Assembly: GCA_965263455.1 (NCBI GenBank)
Contig: CBDHHN010000002.1
Coordinates: forward strand, 248,001-312,000
Direction: 5' to 3'
Origin: CADEDH01 sp965263455
GTDB lineage: Bacteria > Actinomycetota > Acidimicrobiia > Acidimicrobiales > SZUA-35
Length of the DNA stretch: 64,000 bases
Position 1 is the stretch's first letter; every line of letters starts with the position of its first letter. This document shows positions 8,168-16,710 of this stretch, one piece after another. Below the pieces are notes generated by a model. That model was not told where the DNA came from and searched no databases. It saw only the letters and a list, made by a program, of their open reading frames with translations. Both the position numbers and the translations under genes were made by a program.

Positions 8168-9012
8168 CAGCGGTCCGTCAGTCCGAACTTCTCCTTGAGT
8201 ACGAGGTGGAAGTCCCGATCTCCCCGCACCAGGAGACACACTTCGACGTCGGATGCCCGACAGAGCACCGATTGGCCCGGCTCGAGCGAGGTCACAACCC
8301 GCCCGTCGAGGGCCACCACGGCCGAACGATAGCCGTCAACGGTGAGTTTCACGTCCGTATCGGGGGCCAGCACCATGGTCCGGTTGAACACGCTGTGGGC
8401 CGCCACCGGGACCAGGAGCAACGTCCGGAAATCGGGCTCGACCACCGGCCCACCGGCCGACAGCGAGTAGGCCGTCGACCCGGTGGGGGTGGCCACGATG
8501 AGGCCATCGGCCAGGAAGGTCACGAAGTCCTGGCCCCCGATGGCGACCGAGACCTCCACGGCCCGCCCACTCTCCGATCGGTCGACCACGGCCTCGTTGA
8601 GGGCCCGGCCCACCAGTCGACCGTCGTCATCGACGACGTCGATCATCATCCGCTTCTCGACCTGGAGGGCACCCGAACGCCACTGGTCGAGGGCCTCGAT
8701 CATGTGGTCGGGGTCGACCTCGGTCAGATAGCCGAGGTGACCGGCATTCACGCCCAGGATGGGGACGCCGTGAGCCGCCACCAGGGCCGTGGTCCGCAGC
8801 ATGGTGCCGTCGCCCCCCAGGCTGAGGCAGGCGTCGAGACCGGGCCCGAACTCGTCCTCGGGATCTCCCAGGTCGGGACGGCCGATCAACTCGGCGTCGG
8901 GCTGGGGCATACGGACCCGAATGGCCTCGCCGCACCAGGCGACGGCCTGGCGGGCCAGGGCCACCACCTCGGGGCGGTGCTGATGGATCACCAGTCCCAG
9001 GCACTCGTTCAC
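8167..9012 (-). CDS. nadK: NAD kinase
   Basis: NAD kinase phosphorylates NAD to NADP using ATP or polyphosphate. The 281-residue protein has the diagnostic GGDGT at residues 66-70 (SLGGDGTMLR), GVNAGHLGYL, the conserved LNEAVV, and TPTGSTAYSLSAGGP near the NAD site. The start is the GTG at 9010-9012 that overlaps the tlyA stop as GTGA. An in-frame extension to 9072 is not conserved. It is the middle gene of tlyA-nadK-recN. Confidence 0.95.
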   Translation of the reverse strand: MNECLGLVIHQHRPEVVALARQAVAWCGEAIRVRMPQPDAELIGRPDLGDPEDEFGPGLDACLSLGGDGTMLRTTALVAAHGVPILGVNAGHLGYLTEVDPDHMIEALDQWRSGALQVEKRMMIDVVDDDGRLVGRALNEAVVDRSESGRAVEVSVAIGGQDFVTFLADGLIVATPTGSTAYSLSAGGPVVEPDFRTLLLVPVAAHSVFNRTMVLAPDTDVKLTVDGYRSAVVALDGRVVTSLEPGQSVLCRASDVEVCLLVRGDRDFHLVLKEKFGLTDR

Positions 9013-9839
9013 AGGCCACTCGTTTCGGCATCGACCATGACGGCGTCGAGTCGGTGGGCCATGTCGGCGCAACCCTCCGATCCGACGGCATCCAGGGTAT
9101 GCCCCCTGGCCTGGAGCCAGGCCGCGAACTCGACGTTCCCCTGGCCGCCCCGGATGGGCGACACGGTGATGGCTCGGAGCGCCAGCCCCTCGGCCTGCGC
9201 CGCCGACATCACCTGGTCGAGGGCGCGGCGACGGACGACCGGGTCCTTGATCACCCCTCGGCCTCGGGCCACCTCGGCCCGACCGGCCTCGAACTGGGGC
9301 TTGATCAGGACGATGAGTGGCCCACCGGCGGCCACAGCCGCCAACGCCGGCAACACGAGCCGGAGCGAGATGAACGACAGGTCGGCCACCACGGCGTCAA
9401 CCGGCCGGTCCGGGTCGGCGGGGCCCAGCGACCGGACGTCGGTCTGTTCCCGCACCTCGACCCGGGGGTCGGCCCGCAGCTGCGGGTGCAGTTGATCGGT
9501 GCCGACGTCGACGGCGATCACGGCCGCCGCGCCCCGTTGGAGGGCGCAGTCGGTGAACCCGCCGGTGGACGAACCGGCGTCGAGCACCCGCAACCCGGCC
9601 AGGTCGATGCCGAACTCGTCGAGGGCGTGGGCCAGCTTGGCCCCGGCTCGGCTCACCCAGCGCCCGGCCGTGTCGGTCAACTCCAGCCGCTGGTCGGGGC
9701 CGACGGTGCGGGACGCCTTGTCGGCCACGACCCCGTCGACCAGGACCCGGCCGGCGTCGATCTCGTGTCGGGCCGCCGATCGGCTGGGCACCAGGCCCCG
9801 GTTGACGAGTTCCAGATCGAGACGGGTCCGGTTCGGCAA
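9009..9839 (-). CDS. tlyA: TlyA family 16S/23S rRNA 2'-O-methyltransferase
   Basis: A 276-residue protein with an N-terminal S4 RNA-binding domain (about 1-65) followed by a FtsJ-like methyltransferase domain. The SAM motif is VLDAGSSTGGFTDC, with VVADLSFISLR and LIVLIKPQFEAGR as the other conserved blocks. Mycobacterial TlyA methylates cytidines in both 16S and 23S rRNA, which sets sensitivity to capreomycin. Translation starts at a TTG (9837-9839) preceded by GGAGGG. Both that site and the first start bases lie in the 3' arm of a perfect hairpin (9838-9872), so initiation may be conditional. It heads the nadK-recN operon. Confidence 0.93.
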   Translation of the reverse strand: MPNRTRLDLELVNRGLVPSRSAARHEIDAGRVLVDGVVADKASRTVGPDQRLELTDTAGRWVSRAGAKLAHALDEFGIDLAGLRVLDAGSSTGGFTDCALQRGAAAVIAVDVGTDQLHPQLRADPRVEVREQTDVRSLGPADPDRPVDAVVADLSFISLRLVLPALAAVAAGGPLIVLIKPQFEAGRAEVARGRGVIKDPVVRRRALDQVMSAAQAEGLALRAITVSPIRGGQGNVEFAAWLQARGHTLDAVGSEGCADMAHRLDAVMVDAETSGL

Positions 9840-9872
9840 GGTTCCCTCCGCTCCAAGGGCGGAGGGAACCTT
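9838..9872 (-). promoter_or_regulatory. 14-bp perfect hairpin covering the tlyA ribosome-binding site and start; possible terminator of the upstream gene
   Basis: Positions 9838-9851 are the exact reverse complement of 9859-9872, with a 7-nt loop. On the minus-strand transcript the 3' arm contains GGAGGG and ends on the first two bases of the TTG start of tlyA. The hairpin begins 16 nt after the stop of the Ala/Asp-repeat gene. It could be that gene's terminator (no U-run follows), a translational switch for tlyA, or both. Confidence 0.65.
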
Positions 9873-9887
9873 AGTCGAGCGGCGAGC

Positions 9888-10505
9888 TCAGCCCGCGACC
9901 TCGTCGTCCTGACCGGCGTCGTGGGCGCCGTCCGCCGCGTCGGCGACCTGATCGGCGGCCTGATCGGCGACGTCGGCCACCGAGTCGGCGGTTGCATCGG
10001 CGGCCTGATCGGCGACGTCGGCCACCGAGTCGGCGGTTGCATCGGCGGCCTGATCGGCGACGTCGGCCACCGAGTCGGCGGTTGCATCGTCGGCAACGCT
10101 GGCGACCACGTCGTCGACCAGTTCGGCGTCGGCAACGTCATCGGCAACGTCATCGGCAGCGTCGGCAGCGTCCTCGGCGACGTCGTCGGCGACGTCAGCC
10201 TCCGGGCCGGACCAGTCCTCGGGGATGGGCACGCCCATGCGGCGGGCGACCCGGGCACCCTCGGTGACCACCTTGGGAGCGTTGGACTCGACGAACTGGC
10301 GGACCTCGCCCACCGTGCCGTCGAACCGGTTGACGGCGGTCTTGACCTGGGGCGGGAGCGACGACGACTGGTCGACGGACTCGATCAGTCGCTTCCACTC
10401 GGACTCGATGGTCGAGGCTGTCTGGTTGAGCAGGTCGCGAGCTTCGTTGGCACCGCGAACAAGGGTGTCGGAGACGTCATTGGCGTAGTTGGCAGGTCGC
10501 TTCAT
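9888..10505 (-). CDS. Ala/Asp-rich repeat protein of unknown function
   Basis: A 205-residue acidic protein that I do not recognise. Residues 1-100 are probably helical and amphipathic (for example TLVRGANEARDLLNQTAS and VKTAVNRFDGTVGEVRQFV). The C-terminal half is built almost only from Ala, Asp and Val, including three tandem copies of the 15-mer ADSVADVADQAADAT. The pattern resembles LEA or apolipoprotein-like helical repeats, but this is appearance only. There is no signal peptide or membrane segment. The start is the ATG at 10503-10505, seven nt after a -10 box; an ATG at 10515-10517 lies inside that box and is unlikely. It diverges from the beta-helix gene. Confidence 0.75.
   Translation of the reverse strand: MKRPANYANDVSDTLVRGANEARDLLNQTASTIESEWKRLIESVDQSSSLPPQVKTAVNRFDGTVGEVRQFVESNAPKVVTEGARVARRMGVPIPEDWSGPEADVADDVAEDAADAADDVADDVADAELVDDVVASVADDATADSVADVADQAADATADSVADVADQAADATADSVADVADQAADQVADAADGAHDAGQDDEVAG
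9949..10083 (-). repeat. Three tandem 45-bp repeats inside the Ala/Asp-rich gene
   Basis: Copies lie at about 9949-9993, 9994-10038 and 10039-10083. The last two are identical and the first differs only in its first two bases. Each encodes 15 residues in frame, so copy number can change without breaking the gene. The near-identity points to recent expansion. Confidence 0.9.
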
Positions 10506-10512
10506 GACCCCA

Positions 10513-10541
10513 AGCATACCACCACTAGCGCTCGCTAACAA
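10513..10541 (-). promoter_or_regulatory. Leaderless promoter of the Ala/Asp-repeat gene
   Basis: On the minus strand TTGTTA (10541-10536) and TATGCT (10518-10513) are 17 bp apart, and the ATG at 10505 follows the -10 box by 7 nt. This is a near-consensus vegetative promoter giving a leaderless message. Confidence 0.7.
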
Positions 10542-10556
10542 CAGCAAGCACTGTTG
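10539..10556. promoter_or_regulatory. Inverted repeat between two divergent -35 elements; possible operator
   Basis: CAACAG (10539-10544) and CTGTTG (10551-10556) form a perfect dyad with a 6-bp spacer. It overlaps the -35 box of the minus promoter (10536-10541) and that of the plus promoter (10554-10559). A protein bound here would touch both promoters. No regulator is identified. Confidence 0.45.
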
Positions 10557-10581
10557 GAGCCGGTCCGACAGTGGGTATATT
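10554..10581 (+). promoter_or_regulatory. Promoter of the beta-helix gene
   Basis: TTGGAG (10554-10559) and TATATT (10576-10581) are 16 bp apart. TATATT is one of the most AT-rich hexamers in this GC-rich region. Transcription should start near 10588-10590. Confidence 0.65.
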
Positions 10582-10601
10582 CGCCCACCTTGGCCCGCCC
10601 C

Positions 10602-12230
10602 GTGGGTCGAGATCTCCCGCCGCCACCCATCCCGCGAGGCCCCGCCGTGTCGCCGCCACCGCCGCCCCGTCGATCGTCGCGCCCGCTCGCCGGGTACCGA
10701 TCGGCGCCCATCCACCTCGTCCTGATCGGATTGGCCGTCGCCCTGTTGGGTCTCGGCCCCAACGGCTGGCGTACCGATCGCCCGTCGCCCGGCAACCCGG
10801 GCAACGTCGAGCTGTTCGCCTGGGCGCCCGAACCCCGGCCGGAGCCCGACCCGAGGGTGGGCCCCACCCCGGAGGCGGCGGCCACCATCCCGACCACGGT
10901 CCCACCCGACTCGGGCTTCCACGCTGCGCTCGTCATCGAGCCGCACCAACTCCAGACCACCACAACCGCGCCCCCGCCCACCACTGCGGCCCCGACCACG
11001 CCGACAACGGCGGCCCCTCCCCCACCTCCTCCGGCCACCACGCCCGCCACGCCGCCGCCGGCCCCCGCCGCGGCCGCGACCGCGGCCCCGGTCGGAACCG
11101 TGCACGACGTCGCTTCGCCCGCCGACTGGCAGGCGGCGGTGGCTCGGGCCGCCCCGGGCGACACCATCCGGCTGGTGTCCACCATCCGGGCCCCACTGCG
11201 ATACCGGGGCCCTCGCACCGATGGCGACGAGACCAAGGGGGTCGACGGAGCACCCGGTCGGCCCATCACCATCACCGCCGCCGAGGGGGTGTGGATCGAT
11301 CCCGGCAACCACTACAACCTCCTGCCTGGCCTCGACATCCTCGGAGCGGCCCACGTCCATGTGATCGGGGTGCGGGTCCGCAACAGTCAGTTCGGCATCA
11401 GACTCCTCAACTCCTCGGGCTCACCCGACGCCCCGATCCAGGTCCGGGCCAACCGGGTCACCGAGATCGGCCACGCCGGCATCCACGTCGCCGGCGCCCT
11501 GGACGACCACGCGCCGTCGAGCCATGTGCGGGTCGTCGGCAACCACATCACCAACACCGGCCGGACCGCCCCCGAATTCGGCGAGGGCGTGTATCTGGGC
11601 TACGGCACGACCGAATGGGTCGACCGGTCCCATCATCTGGTGGTCGCCGGTAACCGGATCTCCCACACCACGGCCGAGGCCGTCGACATCAAGCCCGGCA
11701 CCAGGAACGTCACCGTCTCGGGCAACCTGATCCACGACCTGTCGCCGATCAGGGGCGGCGCCATCTCGGCCCACTACGTCGGCATCCGCCCCAACCCCGA
11801 CCCGGCCGCCGCCGGCAACATCGTGATTCGCGACAACCGGATCTGGAACGTGAACCTGGACGGGCGAGCCGGCTCCAACGACTGGGCCATCTGGGTCGGC
11901 CACGGTGGCGTCACCATCAAGGGCAACGCCATCTGGGGCATGCGGAACGATCCGGGGCGGACCAGGGCCATTCGGATCCGCGCCCTGCAGGACTTCGGGC
12001 CCCACCCGATCGAGATCGTCGACAACCTCCTGTGGACCGCCCATGGCTGGATGGCCGAGGGGGAACCCTCGGGGGCGGCCCTGGTGCGCTCCAGTGGCAA
12101 TCAGGGCCCGCCCGGCGCGGCCGGCGTCGAGGTGCCGCTCCAGCCCCACCCCTCGGCGCCGCCTCTGGGGGCCGGTGGCAACGCTGACAGCGGTGGTGGT
12201 CCCGGAACCGCCCTGGGGTTCAGCCGGTGA
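10602..12230 (+). CDS. Membrane-anchored or secreted right-handed parallel beta-helix protein
   Basis: About 542 residues. After a short Arg/Pro-rich cytoplasmic segment comes one hydrophobic stretch (IHLVLIGLAVALLGLG), which would be a signal anchor. A Thr/Pro/Ala-rich linker of about 100 residues follows, then from about residue 190 a beta-helix with regular Asn turns such as NHITNTG, GNRISHT, GNLIHDL and DNRIWNV. Such folds are found in polysaccharide lyases, depolymerases and adhesins; no catalytic motif is obvious. The start is uncertain: TTG 10590 (8 nt after the -10), GTG 10602, or GTG 10647 with GAGG seven nt upstream. It faces a methyltransferase gene tail to tail. Confidence 0.75.
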   Translation: MGRDLPPPPIPRGPAVSPPPPPRRSSRPLAGYRSAPIHLVLIGLAVALLGLGPNGWRTDRPSPGNPGNVELFAWAPEPRPEPDPRVGPTPEAAATIPTTVPPDSGFHAALVIEPHQLQTTTTAPPPTTAAPTTPTTAAPPPPPPATTPATPPPAPAAAATAAPVGTVHDVASPADWQAAVARAAPGDTIRLVSTIRAPLRYRGPRTDGDETKGVDGAPGRPITITAAEGVWIDPGNHYNLLPGLDILGAAHVHVIGVRVRNSQFGIRLLNSSGSPDAPIQVRANRVTEIGHAGIHVAGALDDHAPSSHVRVVGNHITNTGRTAPEFGEGVYLGYGTTEWVDRSHHLVVAGNRISHTTAEAVDIKPGTRNVTVSGNLIHDLSPIRGGAISAHYVGIRPNPDPAAAGNIVIRDNRIWNVNLDGRAGSNDWAIWVGHGGVTIKGNAIWGMRNDPGRTRAIRIRALQDFGPHPIEIVDNLLWTAHGWMAEGEPSGAALVRSSGNQGPPGAAGVEVPLQPHPSAPPLGAGGNADSGGGPGTALGFSR

Positions 12231-12254
12231 GTGGCTTGGGGGCCGGACCCGGCC

Positions 12255-13544
12255 TCAGCGAATCGGGACCCGGAATCGAAGGGCCCGGAATCCGCGCTCG
12301 CTCCGCTTGTGGGCCACCCCGCCTCGATGACGGCGCAGCACGTCGACCTCGAGCCGACCCAGGATCCCGGCCCGCCCGGTCAGCACCAGGTCGGTTGGCC
12401 CGTCGGCCGCCCCCTCGTTCAACAGCCGCAGCGCCTGGCGCACCTGCTCGGTGAACCACGGCCCGTGGACCTTGTCGCCGGCGTGGAGCACGGCCACCGT
12501 CGGTGGCGGCCCGACCTCGGCCGCGGCCCGGAACCCGGCCTCGACCGACAGATCGTGCACGGCCACAGGGGTGGGATGATCTCGTTCGGCCAGCGATCGG
12601 GCGGTGGCCCGGAGGGCCAGGAGGTCCCGGCTGACGAGCACGGCGGGCGGATAGCCGACGTCGGCGGCGATGCGGGCCCGATGCCCCTGCCCCGGCTCCA
12701 GCACCAGGGACGGCCCGCCCCGGATTCCCTGCAGGGCCGAGCGCAGGAGCCGGGTGCCGTAGGACACCGTGTCGAACTCGTCGAGGCCGACCACGGTGGT
12801 GGCCTCCCACCGGACCGAGCCGGCCCGGAGGGCCACCCGCTCCCGGTCGTAGACGCCGGCGTCGAAGGCGCTCGGACCCCGGCGGTGCGGACCGGCGCCA
12901 TCGTCGAGGCGGGCCAGGACGACCTCGTACTGCTTGTTGCCCTTGGCCAACAGGACCTCGTATCCGCAGGCGGCCACCGCCTCGGAGACGAGGGGACCCA
13001 GGGGCTTCACCACGACCAGGCCCAGCACGGTGCCCGGATGGCCCCAGGCCGAGGCCTCGGTGATGAGTCGGCGGAGCACCGGTTCGCCGGCCTTGCCCGG
13101 CAGGTTCGACACGATCAGGTCGAACGGCTCGACATCGCGGTCGAGGTCGCGGTCGAGGTCGTCGTAGCCCAGCGACCCCTGGATCCGATGATCGGCCTCG
13201 GCCAGCCCGTTGCCGATCCGGTTGCGGGCCGTGTACCGCAGGGCCAGGGCGTCGCGGTCGACCGAAACCACGGCCCGGTCCGGGTCGAGGGCCTGGAGTA
13301 TGAGACCCAGCGTGCCGTGCCCGCAACCGAGGTCGAGCACCCGCTCCCCTCCCGGCAACTCGAGAGCCTGGAGGTGGCGGAGCAGGAGCATCGATCCGGG
13401 GTCGAGACCGGCGCTGGAGAACACGGTTCGGGCCAGCTCGAAGCGGAACCGGTGGCGATGGAACGCCAGCTCGGCCCCGCTCAGGCTGAAGAGTTCTTCG
13501 AGGCCGTCGTCGGGGTGCGACGGCGACACCACCGACAGCGTCAC
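12255..13544 (-). CDS. Class I SAM-dependent methyltransferase, tandem-domain RlmG/RsmC-like
   Basis: About 429 residues. The N-terminal half has a SAM-binding motif VLDLGCGHGTLGL and VSVDRDALALRYTARN, then FDLIVSNLP at the catalytic position. RsmC/RlmG proteins, which make N2-methylguanosine in rRNA, normally have NPPF there, so SNLPGK is a departure. The C-terminal half looks like a second, degenerate methyltransferase fold. The start is uncertain: I use the GTG at 13542-13544, because the frame runs on into the aldolase gene without another convincing start. It lies 59 nt after the aldolase stop and is probably co-transcribed. The substrate is unproven. Confidence 0.65.
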   Translation of the reverse strand: MTLSVVSPSHPDDGLEELFSLSGAELAFHRHRFRFELARTVFSSAGLDPGSMLLLRHLQALELPGGERVLDLGCGHGTLGLILQALDPDRAVVSVDRDALALRYTARNRIGNGLAEADHRIQGSLGYDDLDRDLDRDVEPFDLIVSNLPGKAGEPVLRRLITEASAWGHPGTVLGLVVVKPLGPLVSEAVAACGYEVLLAKGNKQYEVVLARLDDGAGPHRRGPSAFDAGVYDRERVALRAGSVRWEATTVVGLDEFDTVSYGTRLLRSALQGIRGGPSLVLEPGQGHRARIAADVGYPPAVLVSRDLLALRATARSLAERDHPTPVAVHDLSVEAGFRAAAEVGPPPTVAVLHAGDKVHGPWFTEQVRQALRLLNEGAADGPTDLVLTGRAGILGRLEVDVLRRHRGGVAHKRSERGFRALRFRVPIR

Positions 13545-13603
13545 CGTCGGGCCGGTGGACGGCGGCAACGGCGAAGCGTCATCGGTGGCGTGGCGCAGTC
13601 CGA

Positions 13604-14656
13604 TCAGGCGATGCTGATCGAGTCGTCCAGGTAGACATCCTGGATGGCGTGGAGCAGGGCGGCGCCCTCCTCCATCGGCCGCTGGAACGCCTTGCGCCCG
13701 GAGATGAGGCCCATACCACCGGCCCGCTTGTTGACCACAGCCGTCTTGACCGCCTCGGCCAGATCGGAGGCGCCGGAGCTGGCACCGCCGGAGTTGATCA
13801 GTCCGGCCCGGCCCATGTAGCAGTTGGCGACCTGCCACCGGGTCAGGTCGATGGGGTGATCGGTGACCAGTTCGTCGTAGACCCGGGCGTGGGTCTTGGC
13901 GAAGTTGTCGAGCGAGTTGAAGCCGCCGTTGTTCTCGGGAAGCTTCTGCTTGATGATGTCGGCCTCGATGGTCACACCGAGGTGGTTGGCCTGGCCGGTG
14001 AGGTCGGCGGCGACGTGGTAGTCCTTGTCGGACTTGAAGGCCGAGTTGCGGGTGTAGCACCACAGGACGGTGAACATCCCGAGCTCGTGGGCCTCGGCGA
14101 AGGCTTCGCTGACCTCCTGGAGCTGGCGGCGCGACTCGTCGGAACCGAAGTAGATGGTGGCGCCGATCCCGGCGGCCCCCAGCTCCCAGGCCTGCTGCAC
14201 GTCACCGAAGGGCACCTGATCGTAGGTGTTGGGGTAGCTGAGCAGCTCGTTGTGGTTGATCTTGACGATGAAGGGGATCCGGTGGGCGTAGCGGCGGGAC
14301 ATCGCCGCCAGCACCCCGTAGGTCGAAGCCACGGCGTTGCAACCGCCCTCGATGGCGAGGCGGATGATGTTCTCCGGGTCGAAGTAGGCCGGATTGGGTG
14401 CGAACGAGGCGGCGGCCGTGTGCTCGATCCCCTGATCGACCGGCAGGATCGACACGTAGCCGCTGCCGGCCAACCGGCCGGCGTTGAACAGCTGCGACAG
14501 GCTCCGCAGGACCTGGGGCGACCGGTCGCTGGCCTCGAAGACCCGGTCGATGAAGTCCGGACCGGGCAGGTGGAGCTGAGAGGCCGGGATGCCTTCACTC
14601 TTGTGTTCGAGCAGGTACTGAGCGTCGTCACCGAGCAGGCTGGCGATATCGGTCAC
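13604..14656 (-). CDS. Class I fructose-bisphosphate aldolase (DhnA/FbaB type)
   Basis: A 350-residue aldolase that cleaves fructose 1,6-bisphosphate in glycolysis through a Schiff-base lysine and needs no metal. Supporting sequence: SILPVDQGIEHTAAASFA near residue 70-87, IPFIVKINHNELLSYPNTYDQ, and NSGGASSGASDLAEAV toward the C-terminus, all typical of the DhnA family. The start is the GTG at 14654-14656, seven nt after GGAGG. TAGGAT at 14724-14729 may be its -10. Confidence 0.92.
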   Translation of the reverse strand: MTDIASLLGDDAQYLLEHKSEGIPASQLHLPGPDFIDRVFEASDRSPQVLRSLSQLFNAGRLAGSGYVSILPVDQGIEHTAAASFAPNPAYFDPENIIRLAIEGGCNAVASTYGVLAAMSRRYAHRIPFIVKINHNELLSYPNTYDQVPFGDVQQAWELGAAGIGATIYFGSDESRRQLQEVSEAFAEAHELGMFTVLWCYTRNSAFKSDKDYHVAADLTGQANHLGVTIEADIIKQKLPENNGGFNSLDNFAKTHARVYDELVTDHPIDLTRWQVANCYMGRAGLINSGGASSGASDLAEAVKTAVVNKRAGGMGLISGRKAFQRPMEEGAALLHAIQDVYLDDSISIA

Positions 14657-14723
14657 GGTGATCCCTCCGGGGGTTTCTGGGCGTGAAGCGCCGCGGCCTG
14701 GTCGGCGAAGGCGGCGCGACCCG

Positions 14724-14729
14724 ATCCTA
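14724..14729 (-). promoter_or_regulatory. Possible -10 element of the aldolase gene
   Basis: The minus strand reads TAGGAT, a good TAnnnT match, about 68 nt upstream of the GTG. A -35 is not clear. It falls between the stop of the TPR gene (14773) and the aldolase start, so the aldolase could be transcribed independently. Confidence 0.4.
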
Positions 14730-14772
14730 GCCGTGGACCCCTCCCCTCCGACGCGACGGTGGGGGCGGGAGA

Positions 14773-16639
14773 TCAGCCCAGGCCGGCCATGCGTTCGGCT
14801 GCGTCGCCGAAGCCGGGCTCGGCCCCCACGACGTCGCCGAACACCCGTCGGGCTCGGGCCAGGTCGCCCGATCGCTCGTACAGGTCCCCGAGCACATACC
14901 AGCGACGGAGATGGTGCAACCCCGGCTTGCCCGCCGGATTGGGGCCCTGCTCGAGCAGGCGGATGGCGTCGGCCAGGCGACCCCGGTCGGCCAGGGTGCC
15001 GGCCTGCACGATTCGACCCTCCTCGACCAACTCGGCCGAGGGCGAGGCCTCGCCCAACTCCCGCCACAGCTCCTCGGCCTGCTGCCAGCGGCGCAGAGCC
15101 CGACAACAGTCGGCCCAGACCGGGTGCTGCTCCACCGAGCCGGTGCGCTCGTGGAAGGCCTCGAACTGGCGGATGGCGCGGATCCAGTTACCCAACCGGT
15201 AGAAGGTCAGTCCCCGGAGTTCGATCACCTCGATGGTTCCGGGCGCCAGCCGGTCGATCGATGCCAACAGCTGATCGGCCTCGGTGAATCGCTCGTTCTC
15301 GAAGGCGGTCGCCGCCTCGATCAGCCGCCGCTCCAGCTTGCGGGCCGTCGACGGCGCAATATCGCCGAAGTCGACACCGCCGGCGTCGATGTCGCGGGGC
15401 TGCGGGCGATCCCGGCCCGATCTGCCGCCCTTGGGCGGCGCCGCGCCCTCGTCCCGGATCCGCTCGATCCGGACCTGGTCGTCGGAGCGGCGTGGGCCAT
15501 CCTCGGCTGGCACTCCGGGCCGACGATGGTGTCCGCCATCGACCGCCTGATCCGGTGGAGGCGGGATACGACGGCTGCCATCTCCGGTGGGGGCGCCCCG
15601 ATCGGCCTCGGGGCGTCGCTGGTTCCGGCGGCCGCCTCGATCCATCGGATTGCCAGGGGACCGGCTCGTCCCCCGCCCGCCGCGGTCGGACCTGTTCTGC
15701 CCCGGACCCCGACCCTCGCCCCGTCGGCCCTGACCGGTTCGCTCGTCGCGGGGACTCCGTTCACCACCGCGCCGGTAGTCGCCCCGCTGGCCATCGTCGC
15801 GTCCTTGGCCGCGCCGGTAGTCGCCCCGCTGGATCGTCGCGTCCCTGGCCGCGCCATCATTGCGTCCTTGGCCGCGCCGGTAGTCGCCCCGCTGGCCATC
15901 GTCGCGTCCCTGGCCGCGCCGGTAGTCGCCCCGCTGGCCATCGTCGCGTCCTTGGCCGCGCCGGTAGTCGCCCCGCTGGCCATCGTCGCGTCCTTGGCCG
16001 CGCCGGTAGTCGCCCCGCTGACCATCGTCGCGTCCTTGGCCGCGCCGGTAATCGCCCCGCTGGACCATCGTCGCGTCCCGATCGCCGACCGTCACCACGA
16101 CCCGGGCCCGAGCGGCCATCCGATCGGCGACCGTCACCAGGACGATCGCCACGGCCACCACCCCGCCGGAACTCACCACGACCTGGGCCGGAGCGCCCGT
16201 CAGGCCGCCCGTCGCTCCGCGGACCCGACCTCCGGTCCGAGCCTCGGCCGTCGCCCGGAGGTCGGCCACCCCGACCGCCCCTGCGATCATCATCGTCGGC
16301 CCGCCGGCCGCTGCGTCTCGACGGACCCGACCCGCCACCTTCGCCGCTACGGCGACCAGGTCCCGGCCGCCTGCCACCTGAGCCGTCACCTCGCGGCCCG
16401 CCCGGCCGCCGGCCGCCACTCTGGCCCGACCGACCGCCTTCGGGCCGCCGACCGTCGGAGCGAGACCCGCCCCTGCCCTGCCCATCACTGGGCCTGCCCG
16501 ATCTCGGACCGCCCCGGCCCTGCTGCCCCTGGCCCGCGCCTCGGCCACTCGAACCGGAACCCCGTGACCCGGGGCGCCGACGCCGTTCCTCGGCGCCGTC
16601 GCCGGAAGGGTCGGATGGAGTACCGGCGCCGTTGGACAT
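14773..16639 (-). pseudogene. TPR protein with an Arg/Gly-rich N-terminus, interrupted by a one-base frameshift at 16064
   Basis: Two frames must be joined to read this gene. The first runs from the ATG at 16637-16639 through about 190 residues of Arg/Gly/Ser/Asp-rich disordered sequence. The second holds seven copies of RGDYRRG in a 14-residue unit, more Arg-rich sequence, and then a C-terminal TPR-like helical domain (ARKLERRLIEAATAF to the stop at 14773). At the junction the first repeat unit reads CTGGACCATCG where the others read CTGGCCATCG; removing the extra A at 16064 restores GRDDGQRGDYRRG. Similar RG-rich TPR proteins lie near tlyA and tyrS in other actinobacteria. It is either a sequencing or assembly error in a repeat or a real lesion. 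Confidence 0.75.
15771..16064 (-). repeat. 42-bp tandem repeat array (seven RGDYRRG units)
   Basis: The unit encodes QRGDYRRGQGRDDG. Seven RGDYRRG cores are present. One unit near 15828-15870 is irregular (NDGAARDATI), explained by two indels that cancel. Arrays like this are prone to slippage and to assembly collapse, which matters for the frameshift at its right edge. Confidence 0.88.
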
Positions 16640-16645
16640 CGAGCC

Positions 16646-16651
16646 AGGCTA
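16646..16651 (-). promoter_or_regulatory. -10 element of the TPR gene, leaderless geometry
   Basis: The minus strand reads TAGCCT, then 6 nt, then the ATG at 16639. There is no Shine-Dalgarno. The -35 is not convincing. Confidence 0.5.
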
Positions 16652-16710
16652 TCGCCCGACCTATCCCCCGACGCTCGATCGACCCTCGCCCAGACCTCGA
16701 GCGCTAGCCC

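Noticed and set aside
9949..10083. CRISPR-like or satellite repeat
   Set aside because: The units are directly abutting and coding (15-residue repeat).
15770..16070. CRISPR-like array
   Set aside because: The 42-bp units are contiguous, have no spacers and encode an in-frame protein repeat.
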